The translations under genes were made by a program, and so were the position numbers. The notes beneath the pieces were generated by a model, which searched no databases, was not told where the DNA came from, and saw nothing but the letters and a program-made list of their open reading frames with translations. Of a stretch of 64,000 nucleotides of DNA, positions 26,926-38,166 are shown piece by piece (within the stretch, counting starts at the first letter, position 1; each line of letters starts with the position of its first letter). Source of the stretch: Karstenula rhodostoma CBS 690.94 (Eukaryota; Ascomycota; Dothideomycetes; Pleosporales; Didymosphaeriaceae); assembly GCA_010093485.1 (NCBI GenBank), contig MU001510.1, positions 265,709-329,708 on the forward strand, given 5' to 3'.

Positions 26926-27273
26926 ATGACATCCCAAAGCCCCGCGTACGAGGTCGTCATAAACATCATCTACAAGCGCACACCCGACCTCAAGCTCAAC
27001 ACCGAATATCTTGTCAAAACCCACATTCCCATGGTGTCCAAAGCTTGGGCTCCGCACGGCGTGCTGGGGTGCACCGTTACGCAGGCGACCCCGGCTTCGG
27101 ATTACGCGTATATCATTAATGTCCGGTTTAAAACGCTGGAAGGATGGCAGAAGGCGGTGGGGGATGCGGAGCAGATGGGGTTGCTAATGGCGGACGTTCC
27201 GAAGTTTACGAACGGGATGCCGGATTTTGTGGTGGGGACGGTGTTGGAGGGAGGTATTACTGAGGTGTCGTAA
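26926..27273 (+). CDS. EthD-domain (dimeric alpha-beta barrel) protein
   Basis: A single-exon 115 aa protein. The order VVINIIYKRTPDLKLNTEYL, THIPMVSKAW, GVLGCTVTQ, DYAYIINVRFKTLEGWQKAV and ADVPKFTNGMPDFVVGTV matches the EthD-like ferredoxin-fold family, which uses a conserved HIP(M/L) motif near the first helix. Family members are small dimeric enzymes or cofactors in oxidative steps, including some polyketide cyclase-like functions in fungi; no substrate can be assigned here. An upstream in-frame extension to 26,791 lacks an ATG and family similarity, so ATG at 26,926 is preferred. Intronless and full length for the family. Confidence 0.85.
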   Translation: MTSQSPAYEVVINIIYKRTPDLKLNTEYLVKTHIPMVSKAWAPHGVLGCTVTQATPASDYAYIINVRFKTLEGWQKAVGDAEQMGLLMADVPKFTNGMPDFVVGTVLEGGITEVS

Positions 27274-27380
27274 AGGATAGCGGTGGGAATGATTGAGCGT
27301 TTGTCGGCATGCGTGCGATAGTTCTCATTTTGCTGTGATACCATGGTGGATTTCGTCTTCGAATCGTAGGTGGAGCTTGC

Positions 27381-27892
27381 TCATCGTGGGAGCCCATTGC
27401 CAGCCCCTCCTGCGGGCACCTGCGCAGCCGAACTTGGGAGAGCCATAGTCGCGTTGGCGGTCCCAGCACCGGGCCGCCTCCTCAGCGCGAGCATCACGGG
27501 CTCGTCCCGCGTCTGCAGCGCTGCCGCGCGCGGGCCCGCACCTGCCGGCCCAGCATTGGCGCCGCTAGATGTGCCGTCCGCATGCGCCCTCCTCGCTATG
27601 TCTTCGAGGCCCAGGTCGCGCCAGTGGATCTCTTTCTTGCCCTGGGTCGCGCGCTGGATGCCGAATGCAGCGTGCTGGTCCGGCACGACATCGTCTTCGT
27701 CTTCGGGGTTTAGCGGCTGGAGGTACTGCGGGACAAAAATCTCTTCATCGGGCAGCTGGTTGGTGGACTGGGTGAAGTCTTCGAGGAGGTCGGCGTGGTG
27801 CGAGGCGTGGAAGTGGAGGTAGGTTGCGTTGGAGTCGCGGGACTGTGCATGTTAGCAGGGTGTTGAGGCGCGCAAGGAATCGTATCTACCAT
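27381..27892 (-). CDS. Small hypothetical protein
   Basis: Predicted 154 aa from two exons, 27,892-27,890 (only the start codon) and 27,842-27,381, joined over a 47 bp intron with GTAGAT donor and CATGCACAG acceptor. The protein starts MSRDSNATYLHFHASHHADL and continues with an acidic middle (PLNPEDEDDVV) and GKKEIHWRDLGLEDIARRA, then a Gly/Ala/Pro-rich C-terminal half. I do not recognise the family. The consistent codon pattern of the middle part supports coding. The start is uncertain: an earlier exon around 28,000 is possible because a similar frame continues upstream, but it lacks an ATG. Its 3' end converges on the EthD-like gene. Confidence 0.5.
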
Positions 27893-28379
27893 GGCTGACG
27901 AGCGTGTGTCTACTGTTTAGTCTGTGGCCGCGCAGTTGAATATCTTAACCCGGGTTGCACGCCTTCAAAGTTATGGAAGAACGTACCCCACACGACATCG
28001 GGAGCGGAGCATGAGCATCGTGTTATGTAAGCTACGCGCTAGCCGTATACAGACAAAGCGCATCTCCATCTCAACTCTGTAAAGTAAGGGTAACATACTC
28101 TCATTGTAACTAGACCCTTCTTGCCTTCACTTTAAGAAGTAATTTATCACTTCTCTAATACATGCGTACTTTACGTGGACCCTGCTTTGGGGACCAATTG
28201 GGATTACTCATAGCTGCAACCACAGGACCGAGGCAATGCCCCGACGATCGAAGAGACCCCGCGAACCTAAACCGCGGAAGCTGTCTAATTAGATCATTGA
28301 TAACCGCCCTGCGGCCAATTCATCAAGGTCCTCACTCTATCCTCTTCAAGCAAAGAGAACTAGCTAGTATCGTTACAAG
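27893..28379. promoter_or_regulatory. Divergent intergenic region
   Basis: About 490 bp separate two divergently oriented genes, so it should hold both promoters. It is interrupted by several short frames without support. No specific regulator site was recognised. Confidence 0.4.
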
Positions 28380-28945
28380 ATGCCCACCACAGGTCGCTGC
28401 AACTGCTCCAGCATCACCGTAACGCTGGAGCAACTTCCCCCAAAGTCTGTGCTCTGCTATTGGTCAGTAACCCCACACCAGTGCCAGATATAGGGCTTAT
28501 TGTTTTGGGCAGCGCGAACTGCAAACGCTCCGGTTCAGGTCCCTGCTCCATTGTATACAGTACGTAACCCCGCTGGCTCACAGCGGCCCCTTCAACTTCC
28601 CCAAGCGAAGCGAAAATAACAAAACATCAAGTGTTGGACCGTTCAGCAGTTTCAATCAACGATCCCAAGTCGACTCTCAAGACTTACGACGACAACGACA
28701 CGAAATCTGGTAACACTGTGCACCGCTCTTTCTGCAGCAATTGTGGGACGTAAGTACTCCATATGCAGTGACATACATGCCAGTAATCGCTCACATCCCG
28801 TCAAAGTCCCATCTATTCCTCCATGGCCCCAGACGCGCCGCAACTCATCGTGAAAGGTGGGCTTTTCGACGAGTATCCGGAGCCTAACTATGAGAGCTTC
28901 CCTGAGGCAAGGCCGGTATGGATCCAGTTGAAGGCTGAGCTATAA
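28380..28945 (+). CDS. GFA/CENP-V domain zinc protein
   Basis: Predicted 135 aa from exons 28,380-28,462, 28,513-28,559, 28,611-28,749 and 28,807-28,945. The protein opens MPTTGRCNCSSITVTLEQ, then CYCANCKRSGSG (completed across intron 1), then DPKSTLKTYDDNDTKSGNTVHRSFCSNCGTPIYS. These are the Cys motifs (CxC, CxxC and a further CxxCG) that bind zinc in the glutathione-dependent formaldehyde-activating (GFA) fold. Proteins of this family are often small cytosolic enzymes or glutathione-binding proteins; catalytic activity here is unproven. The second intron (28,560-28,610) could use a different acceptor, which would change a few residues only. The rest is well supported by frame and motif spacing. 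Confidence 0.85.
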
Positions 28946-29110
28946 GACATGTGCTCAAAGTGTCTTTAGATTAGACGACATGTAGTTTACCACATTAGTG
29001 TAGCGCCAGCATCAATTCCAATCTACAAAGGAAGAAGCAAAATGAATAGTTCAGAAAGACATCATGCATTTTGTCATATATCATGGGCATCTCCGTACCC
29101 TTCCCCGCCT

Positions 29111-31840
29111 CTATGTATACTTGATACCGAAGCTCACAGTCTCCGCGGTATCGTAATCGCTCTCCTTCGCCGCATCACCGAAGATGTGCAGCGCGCTAAC
29201 CTTGAACTTGTACGTGCCTGCCGGAACGAGCGAGCCGTCCTCCAGCTGACCGTTGAACTGCGGAAGCGATCCTCCACGCGGCAGATACACCTGCGGGAAG
29301 CCGAAGATGTTGCCGAGCGAGGAGGTGTTGTAGCCGCCCTGGGGGATGACCTCGAGCTTGACGTAGGGGCTGCCGAGCGCGAGGCCAACCAAGACCTCTG
29401 GGTAGGCGGTGCCATTGGGCGCAGTGCCGTTAGTCGAGGGGAGGGTGAAGGTCCGGTTGCCGCTGATGGGGGCGGAGTTGGGGTCCGCGGAGGTGGTCAG
29501 GTACGTGTCGTCTGCACTGAGGACGGTGGCGTTCTTCAGGCTTCCTACCACGCCGAGGTAGGGGAGGGACAGCGAGTCGCTGGTCGAGTTCAGTGTGATG
29601 TAGCCGCTGTAGACTGGGAGACGTTCTGCGTCGAGGGCGGGGGGCGACACAGTGACGGAGACAACGGCAGAGCCGCCGGCTGGGACAGTGACCTTGTCTT
29701 CGCTGAACTCCAGAGTAGCACCGGTAGTGGCGAGCTCGTTGGGGAAAACGCTGGGGTAGATAGACCCTGGGTCGAGAGTGTAGCCGGTAGCCGCCACCAC
29801 GTTTGCGAGATCAAAGGTTACTTCATCATCGCCTGTGTTCTGAATGGTAAAGTTGGTGGTCTGGATGAGGTTCGCCGTGTCATTGAAAGAGATGCTGGAA
29901 ACGCTCAAGATCGTCTTGGCGTATGCAGCGTCATAGGCTTGGAGCAGACCGCTGCCTTGCTGGGCGACAGGAGCAAGGTACGGGTAGGTCGAGGCTCCAT
30001 CATTGAACAGGTTAGGGTTGGAAGTTGCTGAAAGAACATTCTCGAGTTCCACCGGGTCGAACGTTCCGCGAACCTCAGCGACCAAAGCGGTGATAGCAGC
30101 CGCAAGTGGGCACGCCATCGATGTTCCAGAGAGCACAGCGTAGCTGCCAAGCGCGCGGGGGTACGTCGAGAGGATCAGGCCGCCCGGTGCAGCGAGTTGG
30201 GGCTTAACGTCAACTTCATACGTAGGTCCCCAAGATGTATAGGTGCTGAGGAATCCGCCAGTTCTAACATTTGGCGAAGACACAATGTAGATCGGGGCAA
30301 TCTTCGGGTCGACAATGTTCACAGTGACGGTGGTGCCGCTCTTCAAGTCGGCGATCCATTCTTGACCCTGCTCGGCTGTGACCATGCCTACTCCCTCGAT
30401 ACCAGGCACGGAAGCAGAAACGGAGATGAGTCTGCTTCAAAGTTAGAGAGAAATCACAGAGCCACACACCTATGCTACTTACCCTGCAACGTTGTTGTAG
30501 AACAGGATGTATTTAGCTCCGGCAGCGGCCGCATTGGTCGCCTTCTGGACGAATGTGCATGATCCTCTGCGGATCAACACAATGTATTCAGAGAGATCGG
30601 GAGTGTCAGCTGGGTACGCATCACAGCCATTCGCTGCATCGGTCGCATCGTTGTTTACGTTCCACAGCGGGAGGCTGATGTTAGGCCAGTTCGCAGGGCT
30701 CCCGGGGGTCCAACCGAATGATTCAGCCGATGCGTTACCGGTGCTGTAGGTTGCGTTGGTGAGGACCTCAGGTTCGAGCGTGTTGTCAACCGAGGCAATT
30801 GCAGTCACACCCTTGCCGTTTGCCGCCGTGCTGGCGTAGAAGAGACCTTGGTCGCCACTGTTGCCTGCCGATACAGTGCAGGGAACCCCACTTTCGACGA
30901 TGCGCTGCACTGCTACTGCCCATGGGTCTTCTGTCCATCCAGAAGCTCCACCGATCGAGGCAGTGATGATGTCGCTCCCATCTTCATAGGCTTGGTTGTA
31001 TGCCGCAATGAGGACATCGTTGCCGGCACTTCCACCACACCCAAACACTCTGTATGCTCCCAGTGTGACGTCAGGTGAGGCACCCGTGAAGCCAAACGGG
31101 TTTTCTTGTGCGGCGATGATACCAGCGACGTGGCTTCCGTGGCCTTCGCACTCATCGATCGGGTCATCATCGGGCGCTGGTGTGTTGAAACCATTGTAGT
31201 TGTCCCCGACAAGGTCAGTGCCGTACGACACCAAATGGCCCTCGCCGAAACCACCACCCAGAGCAGGGTGAAGGTAGTCTATACCTGTATCGATGATCGC
31301 AATCTTGATACCCTTTCCTGTTACGCCTTCTTCACGAAGACGGTCCACTTGCGTCATAACGTGCGTTGAGAAGGTGTCGGTGGTAGTTCCGTTCGACTGT
31401 CGCTTCTTCAGCGCAGCCTGCGCAAATTCGGTACGACCGTCGGTGCCTTTCCAGATAACCTCGTCCTTCGGCACATGGAAAATACGGACAGGCCAGATTC
31501 GTTTGACCATGTCCATGTTGGCGATCTTCGCCGCAGCAGCGTCCACATCCGCAACATTCTTCAATTGGAACGAGGTACCCTTGAAAAGCTTGTAGTCGAG
31601 CTTGAGGCGGTGCTTCACAGCAACATCATCGCTTCCGAGCGTGCTGTAGAAGGAATCCGAGTTCTTAAACGATTAGACGCGGAACAAAAAGCTGCATAGC
31701 AGGTTGCATACATGGTTATCAGCCAATTCGACGATGTAAGCTCCCGGAACTACCTGCGCTGTAGGCTCGTTCGAGGTAGCAGCGGCAGCAACGGAGAAGG
31801 CACTCCCAAGAAGGGGAAGAAAGGACGTCCAGTACACCAT
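29111..31840 (-). CDS. Secreted subtilisin-like serine protease (minor extracellular protease type)
   Basis: Predicted 876 aa from exons 31,840-31,712, 31,663-30,483 and 30,431-29,111; introns are 48 and 51 bp. MVYWTSFLPLLGSAFSVAAA is a signal peptide, followed by an inhibitor I9-like propeptide (GAYIVELADNH). The S8 catalytic triad is present: Asp in IAIIDTGID (about residue 167), His in GHGSHVAGI (about 219) and Ser in SGTSMACP (about 540). Between His and Ser lies a PA-type insert (CDAYPADTPDLSEYIVLIRRGSC). The C-terminal 300 residues resemble the Fn3-like region of Vpr-type subtilases. It should be exported and degrade extracellular protein. No damage is seen. It faces the same way as the chitinase upstream at 33.5-34.9 kb. 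Confidence 0.95.
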
Positions 31841-32073
31841 GGCGGGCAACTTGGAAAGGGAACGAAGTAGACCGGAACAAGGAGCAAGGAGCGAACGATG
31901 GACTCAAGGATCCGCGTTGGATGAAGACGTGTCCAGCGGGAGATAATACATGGTTATATATCTAGCTGTCTCGGCAGACGCGATCCAGCGTGATCGGGAC
32001 CCGAGATGGCGCATACAGATTCGCCATTGCGTCCCTGAGGCGTCGTTCGTGACTACACCCGATGAGAAAGGTA

Positions 32074-33107
32074 TTAATCAAAAGCACGCGCGACACAGAC
32101 GCACATCGTGAGACATGTATACCGGGGGCGAGGCGGACGAACCAGTGAAGACGCTTCAGGAAGGTGGGTATGTCCATGTACAAGGGTCGCTAGGAGGAGC
32201 TTGAACTGAAGAGGCAGGATAAGCGCTGCCAAGAGAGGCTTCGCAAGGCCCATCGTTATCTGGTATGCAGGTACTTGAAGGCCGATGAAATTGCGGGAGG
32301 AGGCGACAACCAGTGTTGGGTTGTGTAGGAGGCGCCCATTGTCTAAACTGCTGACCTGCTCCATCGGGCTTACCGTTACACAATGAAAAACAACAGGTTC
32401 CGCCATAAGGGGTTCCAGATTTGCATTCAGGAAGTCAAGGCTGGGCTCAGCGACGATGGCTTTGATTGAGCTGCCGATCTCAAGCAGGCTGACCCAGGCG
32501 CTGCTGGTGAGGAGGGGAGGTGCAGCATCACACGCGCTCTTGCTCTAGGTGCATGCTCACCGGGCGTTCCGTTTACCGGGGTCGTTGAAATTGCATTTGC
32601 GGAGGCGGCGAAATCTTCATGCGATTGTCGGAGATCGTTATCAGGCTATTGCCATTACTCGTGCTTGCGGCCGCTATTGCTTGGATCTGCTCGTGAACCT
32701 TCCGGCTCAACGGCCTAATTGCTGGAAAACCATAGCGGCCTGCGATCTAGATATTGAGAGGATTGCTCTTCAACTCAAGCGGGCGGCCAAGCCATGTCTG
32801 GTAAGTGCTCTAAAGCCTCGTCACGCGACATGAGAAGCAGCTGCTCTAGAGTTTGACGGGAGGGGCGCGGACACATGCTTCGCTGGCCGGCTGTGATCAT
32901 GGCAGGACAGGATGGACAGCAGCGCACTCCGACTTGGCATGTGCAGCTACTGCAACGAGCCACAAGATACGCACGAGAGGTAGCAGTAGCACGTTCGGGA
33001 TCAGAGGTGGAGTGGTGGAGAACAGGGCGTTGATGGCTCGGGAGGGAGCTGAGGTGTGGTAACGCCACCGATCGAAGGGCGCTAACCGTTTCCATGTCCA
33101 TGTCCAT
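32074..33107 (-). pseudogene. Possible degraded or mis-spliced gene of unknown function
   Basis: Minus-strand stretches read like protein in different frames: SRQTLEQLLLMSRDEALEHL (about 32,850-32,780), RYGFPAIRPLSRKVHEQIQA and SLITISDNRMKISPPPQMQ (about 32,740-32,590), and SSAWVSLLEIGSSIKAIVAE followed by PSLDFLNANLEPLMAEPVVF (about 32,510-32,390). One join (GTAAAC donor near 32,577 to a CACCTAG-type acceptor) is plausible, but the earlier join requires passing stop codons with no good donor. The plus strand also offers a strong GGTAAGT near 32,800. I therefore treat it as a remnant or an unresolved model, possibly of a fungal transcription factor, which is only a guess. Confidence 0.3.
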
Positions 33108-33516
33108 GGCGATAGTGCGGAGCGAACGTCACGACTCACCTCTACGAGACGTGGTACAACAAAACAAATTCGGCCGTGGTGCCTGAAAAAACCGTATACC
33201 ACGTCGGGGATATGGCAATGAGAGTATTGGAAGCTGATGGACTTGCGAGTTTATCGATTCAGTCTCCACGCCTCGCATTCACACTTGCAATCTAACTGAA
33301 ATACGCCAGATGTCTCAATCTCTAGTAAACTTGATAAACAAAGCTTTACAGCTTATTGGTCGTAATGAGCTTCCCAGAAGGATGAGAAGAAGTAAGTATA
33401 TACACGAAGTAAACCGGCGAGTCCCCAGCTGCAGGAAAACAAACTCATATACTCGAAGTGATACCAACCAAAAGAATCTGGGGACCAAGGTCCTCTCCAG
33501 CGATAGAGTGCAGATT

Positions 33517-34903
33517 CTACGCCTGTCGCGAACCCCATTTCATCTCCCTCTTGCCTAACCCCCTCAACAAGCTCTTCACACTAGCGACAAACCCTGAATT
33601 AGTCCAAGCCTGAGAAGCGTCCCACATCATCACCCCACCGAAGCTCGAGTACTGCGCACTGTATTGAATGACTGGCTGTAGAGCACTTGGGGAGAGATAG
33701 CCCCTCCCGGCTCCAGTATTCGCAGGGACACCCAACAGGACTTTCGCCGCTGGGTTCTTTGACGCTTTGGCCCAAGCATCCCACTGCCCGAAGTTGAAGT
33801 TCCATTGGTCTGTCGCGCCTGGAACGTACGAAGAGGCACCACATCCGTTGTTGTAGAATCTAGTCGCGAGACGAAATCAGCGTATGTTAAGAAACTGACG
33901 TAAAGTACAAGGTCTATATGTCGACTTTGTACGAGAGTGACGTACTGAACGTTGACCCAGTCCATTGGAGCGTTATTAAGGATATCCTGGTTGTACCAGT
34001 CGGGGTAGGGGCATTGCGGCGCGGCACTGAGGTAGTATTTCTTCCCCCCTGCGGCGTTCATGAGCGTGCGAAGGCGATTGGCAAAGGTAGCCATGTTGGA
34101 GACGTTCGCCTATAGAGTCAGTAAGCTACCAGACAGACTGATATGGAAAAGTGACCATACCTCAAAGTCAAAGTCAAACCCATCCAAGACAGCAGACCCA
34201 AATGGCCTCAAGGCATTGCTTCCGGACTGTACAGGACCGTACATTGCCCAGATTTTGTCCGCACCGGCTGTGGCGGCAGCGGCCGACGTAAAGCCACCCT
34301 CGGTGTACGCATCGCCGCCAATCGAAAGCATGATGGTCTTTCCTTGGGCCTGGCATGTCTTGATATCCGCTCTATATGCAAGTCAGTTTAGGTCTGCGTG
34401 ACTGAGAATGTTAAGCGAAGGAACGTATGTAGACATGAGGTATCTACACCAGATACAGGGCAGGGGCTGATCAGTGATGAAACTCCATGGTACTTACTCA
34501 ATTTCGGGGCAAGAGAAGGTTTCCGTCCCTGAGAAGAGGGTGCATTTGTCACCCTGGTTGGCAAAGTTCATGACAGGCTGGCCTCCAGTGCCGCTGAATC
34601 GAAGCAAGAATGACAGAAGGAGGACCTTCAAAGCCAGTTAGACCATCTCCAACGACACCCCTCTCAAGAATCAACGTACATCAACATTGGCATCTGTACG
34701 CACAAGCTTAGTGACATAGAGAGTGTGGCGGATCGCATCAGCTCACCAGCACAATAAGTCGATAGACGGGACTGGGTGCTCTGCTGACCGGCAGAGTTCT
34801 GCCCCCAATATAGAACGACGTTAGACTTGCTGGCGGCATTGTATCCTGCGCGAACAGAGGCGGCGGCAGCCAAAACGATGGAGAAAGATGCAAGGATGCC
34901 CAT
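33517..34903 (-). CDS. Secreted class III chitinase (GH18)
   Basis: Predicted 338 aa from six exons: 34,903-34,747, 34,693-34,680 (14 nt), 34,625-34,498, 34,371-34,161, 34,109-33,946 and 33,859-33,517. MGILASFSIVLAAAASVRAG is a signal peptide. VVLYWGQNSAGQQ is the first barrel strand of class III chitinases, TIMLSIGGDAYTEGGF the SxGG motif, and LDGFDFDFE the DxxDxDxE catalytic motif, with the proton-donor Glu at residue 170, the last codon of exon 4. Later YYLSAAPQCPYPDW and MMWDASQAW complete the TIM barrel. It hydrolyses chitin outside the cell or in the wall. No chitin-binding module or GPI tail is visible. An upstream in-frame ATG at 34,972 would add 23 residues and spoil the signal peptide. 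Confidence 0.95.
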
Positions 34904-35385
34904 GATCAAAATATGTACAACGAAGTAGAAAGTTGCTGAAGAGATGGTGCCGTGAATGTCTGTAAGAAGCAACTGATGGGATCTTTATACCTGGGCCCGA
35001 GCAACAATAGGTGAACACTCTACGCGCCGCATCCTAGGTTTGGCGTCTTATCTCCCACGTAAATTGACCAGGCATTGATGAACGTTGGGTTGCGATGGTA
35101 TTCGATTGGTGAACGAAGAGCGAGCTTCTACAAAGGTCGACAAGAGGTTACAATCTTTCTCTCTGATGGTGCGGGGGTGCCGGGGGTGAGCGTAGATGTA
35201 ACTCGGCGTTAAGAGTGGTGACAGTCTGGAACGGATGTAGGGTATGTCAGGGGTACAGGCTGGGCTGATACAACCCTCCTTTGTCTAGCCAGCCGGCAAG
35301 TGAGATTACTTTGAGGGTTGTAGCCTAGCCAAATCTCGAATACGAGTTGACAAAAGTCTGTATGTGATTTAGACGCGCTCCACAA

Positions 35386-36156
35386 ATGTCGATGCACGAA
35401 GGTGGAAGATGGAATTTGTTTGCAGTGGTCGATTCACGACCCTGGCTTAGCATAAGTATTCAAAATGGGTATCTAAATTATCGCGAAAAACGTGGTGTTG
35501 GAGTTGGAGTTGGCTATCCGGGTAAGCCCTTCAACCGAAAAGGAATATTCTGGGGGGTTCCTGCGAACTGTCCACATGTCCCAATAGTAGACTGCGATTA
35601 CTCGCCTTTGGATCCTATCACACAAGGATGTACTCGTCGAATGTTGCAGGAACGGAATCGAGTGCCCTTGCAATTGGACGGAGTTCGCATGGGTCTTCAG
35701 GGGTCCAGCGCTCTGACGATACCTTCCTTTTCGGGTAATGCCATGTGCAACCTCAACGTGAGTGCCTCGCGTTAAGCCTCTGTGACGGGAGATTCAAAAC
35801 GATGGTAGGTACCGTTCTATGAGTGCCGGCTGGAGGTACCATGCAGCGATAAGCTTGTGTTCCGCGTGGACAAGGTACGATGTTTTGCCAGCTGATCAAC
35901 TCCAAATGGAGACATTATCTGTCTCGTGACTGGACTGGGGTTCTTCGAATGACTATATCCATCAACCCAAAGGAGAAGCTGCTCGACTCTAAAGTAGCAG
36001 GCCTCAAAGACTAACATCGAGTATGTTGAGCGCCGGGTAACCGGACCATCGTCGATGCTACCATTGCCGAACAAAAGTAGCTGGAGTTGGTGGACACCTA
36101 CCACCGGCCTTGACCTCATCGATATAAATGTTTACGAGCTGGTCTCATGGCTGTAG
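35386..36156 (+). CDS. Tentative spliced gene, unknown product
   Basis: A plus-strand frame of 129 codons starts at 35,386 and includes GKPFNRKGIFWGVPANCPHV and IVDCDYSPLDPITQGC. It reaches a GTGAGT donor near 35,759. Downstream, three stretches read as protein: VPFYECRLE (about 35,812), LINSKWRHYLSRDWTGVL with TISINPKEKLLDSK (about 35,898-35,992) and RRVTGPSSMLPLPNKSSWSW to a TAG at 36,154-36,156. They can be joined in phase by GT-AG introns of about 50, 56 and 37 bp, the last with a CTAAC branch-like motif. I recognise no family. The model could be wrong or the gene could be decaying. No RNA support is available. Confidence 0.35.
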
Positions 36157-36291
36157 GCGGGGTACACCGAGACCCAGATACGACCGTGGCCGATAAGTGG
36201 CCGAAAATCTAATGATGAACGTTTCGATCTGCTTATCGCCAGGCCTCGTAGGTGGATGTTGCAGGTGAAACATGAAGGTAGTCCGAGGGTG

Positions 36292-37266
36292 TCATCGCAG
36301 CTTAAGCATCTGTGAGTTTACGGTAGCAAAATGCTCCTCCAGTTTCTTGAACGCCCGGTCACATGGACTGTAAGCGCGGCCAATCCGAACGTAGGGATTC
36401 CTCTCTGGATTGACAACGTTGCTTGCGATAAGGAAAAACCAATGATTGTCCGTCCCTCCAATCAAGATCAGTTGAACCGTGGTATTGTCGTAATACGAAT
36501 CCGGAATGTCCACGCGCTCGAAAAGAGAAATCTTGGAAGACCCAATGTCGACATAGAGTGAAGATTGAGCCGATTCGCGACCGTGGTAGGTCAGCGTCCC
36601 TTTGAGTACTTTCGCTCGTAGCAAGAGCTCGGCAATCTCAAGAGAAGAGTCGAACTCAGCCTGCGACCAGCATATGCGGGGATGTATAAGCTCGATGAGT
36701 TTTGACGTGAGGCGGAAGCTCGGGTATTGCACGGCTCCTGGTAAGCTCATCCATGTCCATGATGGGAACGGGGCAACTCTTTTTCGTGCTGCTGGCTCAT
36801 GCCATATCCCTCTTTCCCACAACAGACCCTCCGCAAGATCTTGCTTCCAAAGCCCCAGTAGTGGCTCGTCTTTCTTCAAATCCTGCACAAACGTAATCAG
36901 CCCAGACAAAGCGATTGCCTGAGTCTCGTTGGTGTGGTTTTTCTGTCTCGAGTATTCCGACACCCAGTACGCCCAACTTCTTCCGAGGTCCACGGGGTTT
37001 GATGCAGACACTGGAGAGACGGATTGACGTTGCGCAGCTATGAAGAAGTCGAGGAGGGTTTGACAGCCTTGACAGCTTTTGCTGGACACTCTCAAACTCG
37101 AGATGCGCGGCACTTTTCGCCTAGCTGGTCCGGTAGGTTTGAATGAATCGTAACATTCCTGGCAGAGCCCGTCTCCCGTTCCAGTCGGTGTGGTTGGGAA
37201 GTCCTCCAGTTGGAAGGTGATTTTGACCGGTGGATCCATGTCATCGGTAATATTGCCCGCAGGCAA
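36292..37266 (-). CDS. HET-like protein lacking the HET core
   Basis: A single open frame of 324 aa. Residues about 30-75 contain LCQECYDSF and SKSCQGCQTLLDF, typical of the N-terminal Cys-rich region of fungal heterokaryon-incompatibility (HET) proteins. From about residue 95, WAYWVSEYSRQKNHTNETQA, LSGLITFVQDL, PLLGLWKQDLAEGLLWERG and APFPSWTWMSLPGAVQYPSF match the usual C-terminal part, with its conserved PSWSWaS signature. The middle, where the HET domain (roughly 150 residues with the YCWG motif) should be, is missing, and the two parts are joined in frame. It may be a deletion derivative or a natural short homologue. The start may be at 37,266 or at the internal Met about ten codons on. 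Confidence 0.75.
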   Translation of the reverse strand: MPAGNITDDMDPPVKITFQLEDFPTTPTGTGDGLCQECYDSFKPTGPARRKVPRISSLRVSSKSCQGCQTLLDFFIAAQRQSVSPVSASNPVDLGRSWAYWVSEYSRQKNHTNETQAIALSGLITFVQDLKKDEPLLGLWKQDLAEGLLWERGIWHEPAARKRVAPFPSWTWMSLPGAVQYPSFRLTSKLIELIHPRICWSQAEFDSSLEIAELLLRAKVLKGTLTYHGRESAQSSLYVDIGSSKISLFERVDIPDSYYDNTTVQLILIGGTDNHWFFLIASNVVNPERNPYVRIGRAYSPCDRAFKKLEEHFATVNSQMLKLR

Positions 37267-38166
37267 GGTGATGGAATCTTTGAGGGAATTCGAGGCTGAT
37301 AAAGGTTACGCCAAACTTCGCGCGGACGCTGGTCTAGCAACTCAGGGGCCCGGCCGATGTCAACGCTAGACGTATAGAGCCACACAGAAAATAGCTGCTA
37401 GACGGCGGGTCTTGAAACCATAGCGCATGTAGCAACACATGGGATACCCGAACATTCGTGCGCTGAACAATGGCGATTTTTATGTTGTCCGGCTTTTTGG
37501 TGGAACACGACCTGCAGCGAAAAGGATGGCCTTCTGGGGAGCAAGACTGTGCGAGAACACTCGTTGAGCCTCCGCACAAATCGTATACACAATTGTGAAC
37601 AGATCGGGCGATGGAGAGAAGTAGCTTACTCCCTGAATCGCAGTTGTCGTGCGTCGCCCCTCGAAGGCTCTCCTAACAGGCTGAGCACGAGCTTGAGGCA
37701 GCCCTGAGACCCGCGCATGCCAGTTTCTGTGTTTTCGCTCCGAAACTCTGATGTCGCCAGTTGCTTTTCTTTCTCGTGCGAATCGCAAACACGTCTAGCA
37801 AAGCACGCGCAATGGATGCGCTTGCACGGGCTGAGCCAGCCGAGGCACGAAACGCCTGTTTCGCGATCGAAGGTCGTCAAGATCAAAGTCCAGATCTACC
37901 AGACGCTGGGTTCAGCCTTCCACGTGTGCTGGGTTCCTGCCGATCTTTTGCCGATCACCCTATTTATGTACGTCGGTACCTATCGATAAAACCCTCGCAC
38001 GTGTGGCTGTGCTGCGCAGGGCTTTTCGGAAGGACGGGAATGTGTCGGGAGCAAGCCCACTCTTGCTCCATGCGCAGCGTGAATCCTACTGCGTCCGCTC
38101 TGTCATATGATTGATGATATATGACTGAGGTGCTTTTCACCGGTGAAGACGTTGTTGACCAGAAAG
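37267..38166. promoter_or_regulatory. Divergent intergenic region, HET-like and Zn2Cys6 genes
   Basis: About 900 bp separate divergent start codons. Open frames on both strands show no family resemblance. No specific sites recognised. Confidence 0.4.

Noticed and set aside
29042..30031. 329-codon plus-strand frame
   Set aside because: Antisense to the subtilase exon, whose catalytic motifs are clear; long antisense frames arise from the GC-rich codon usage.
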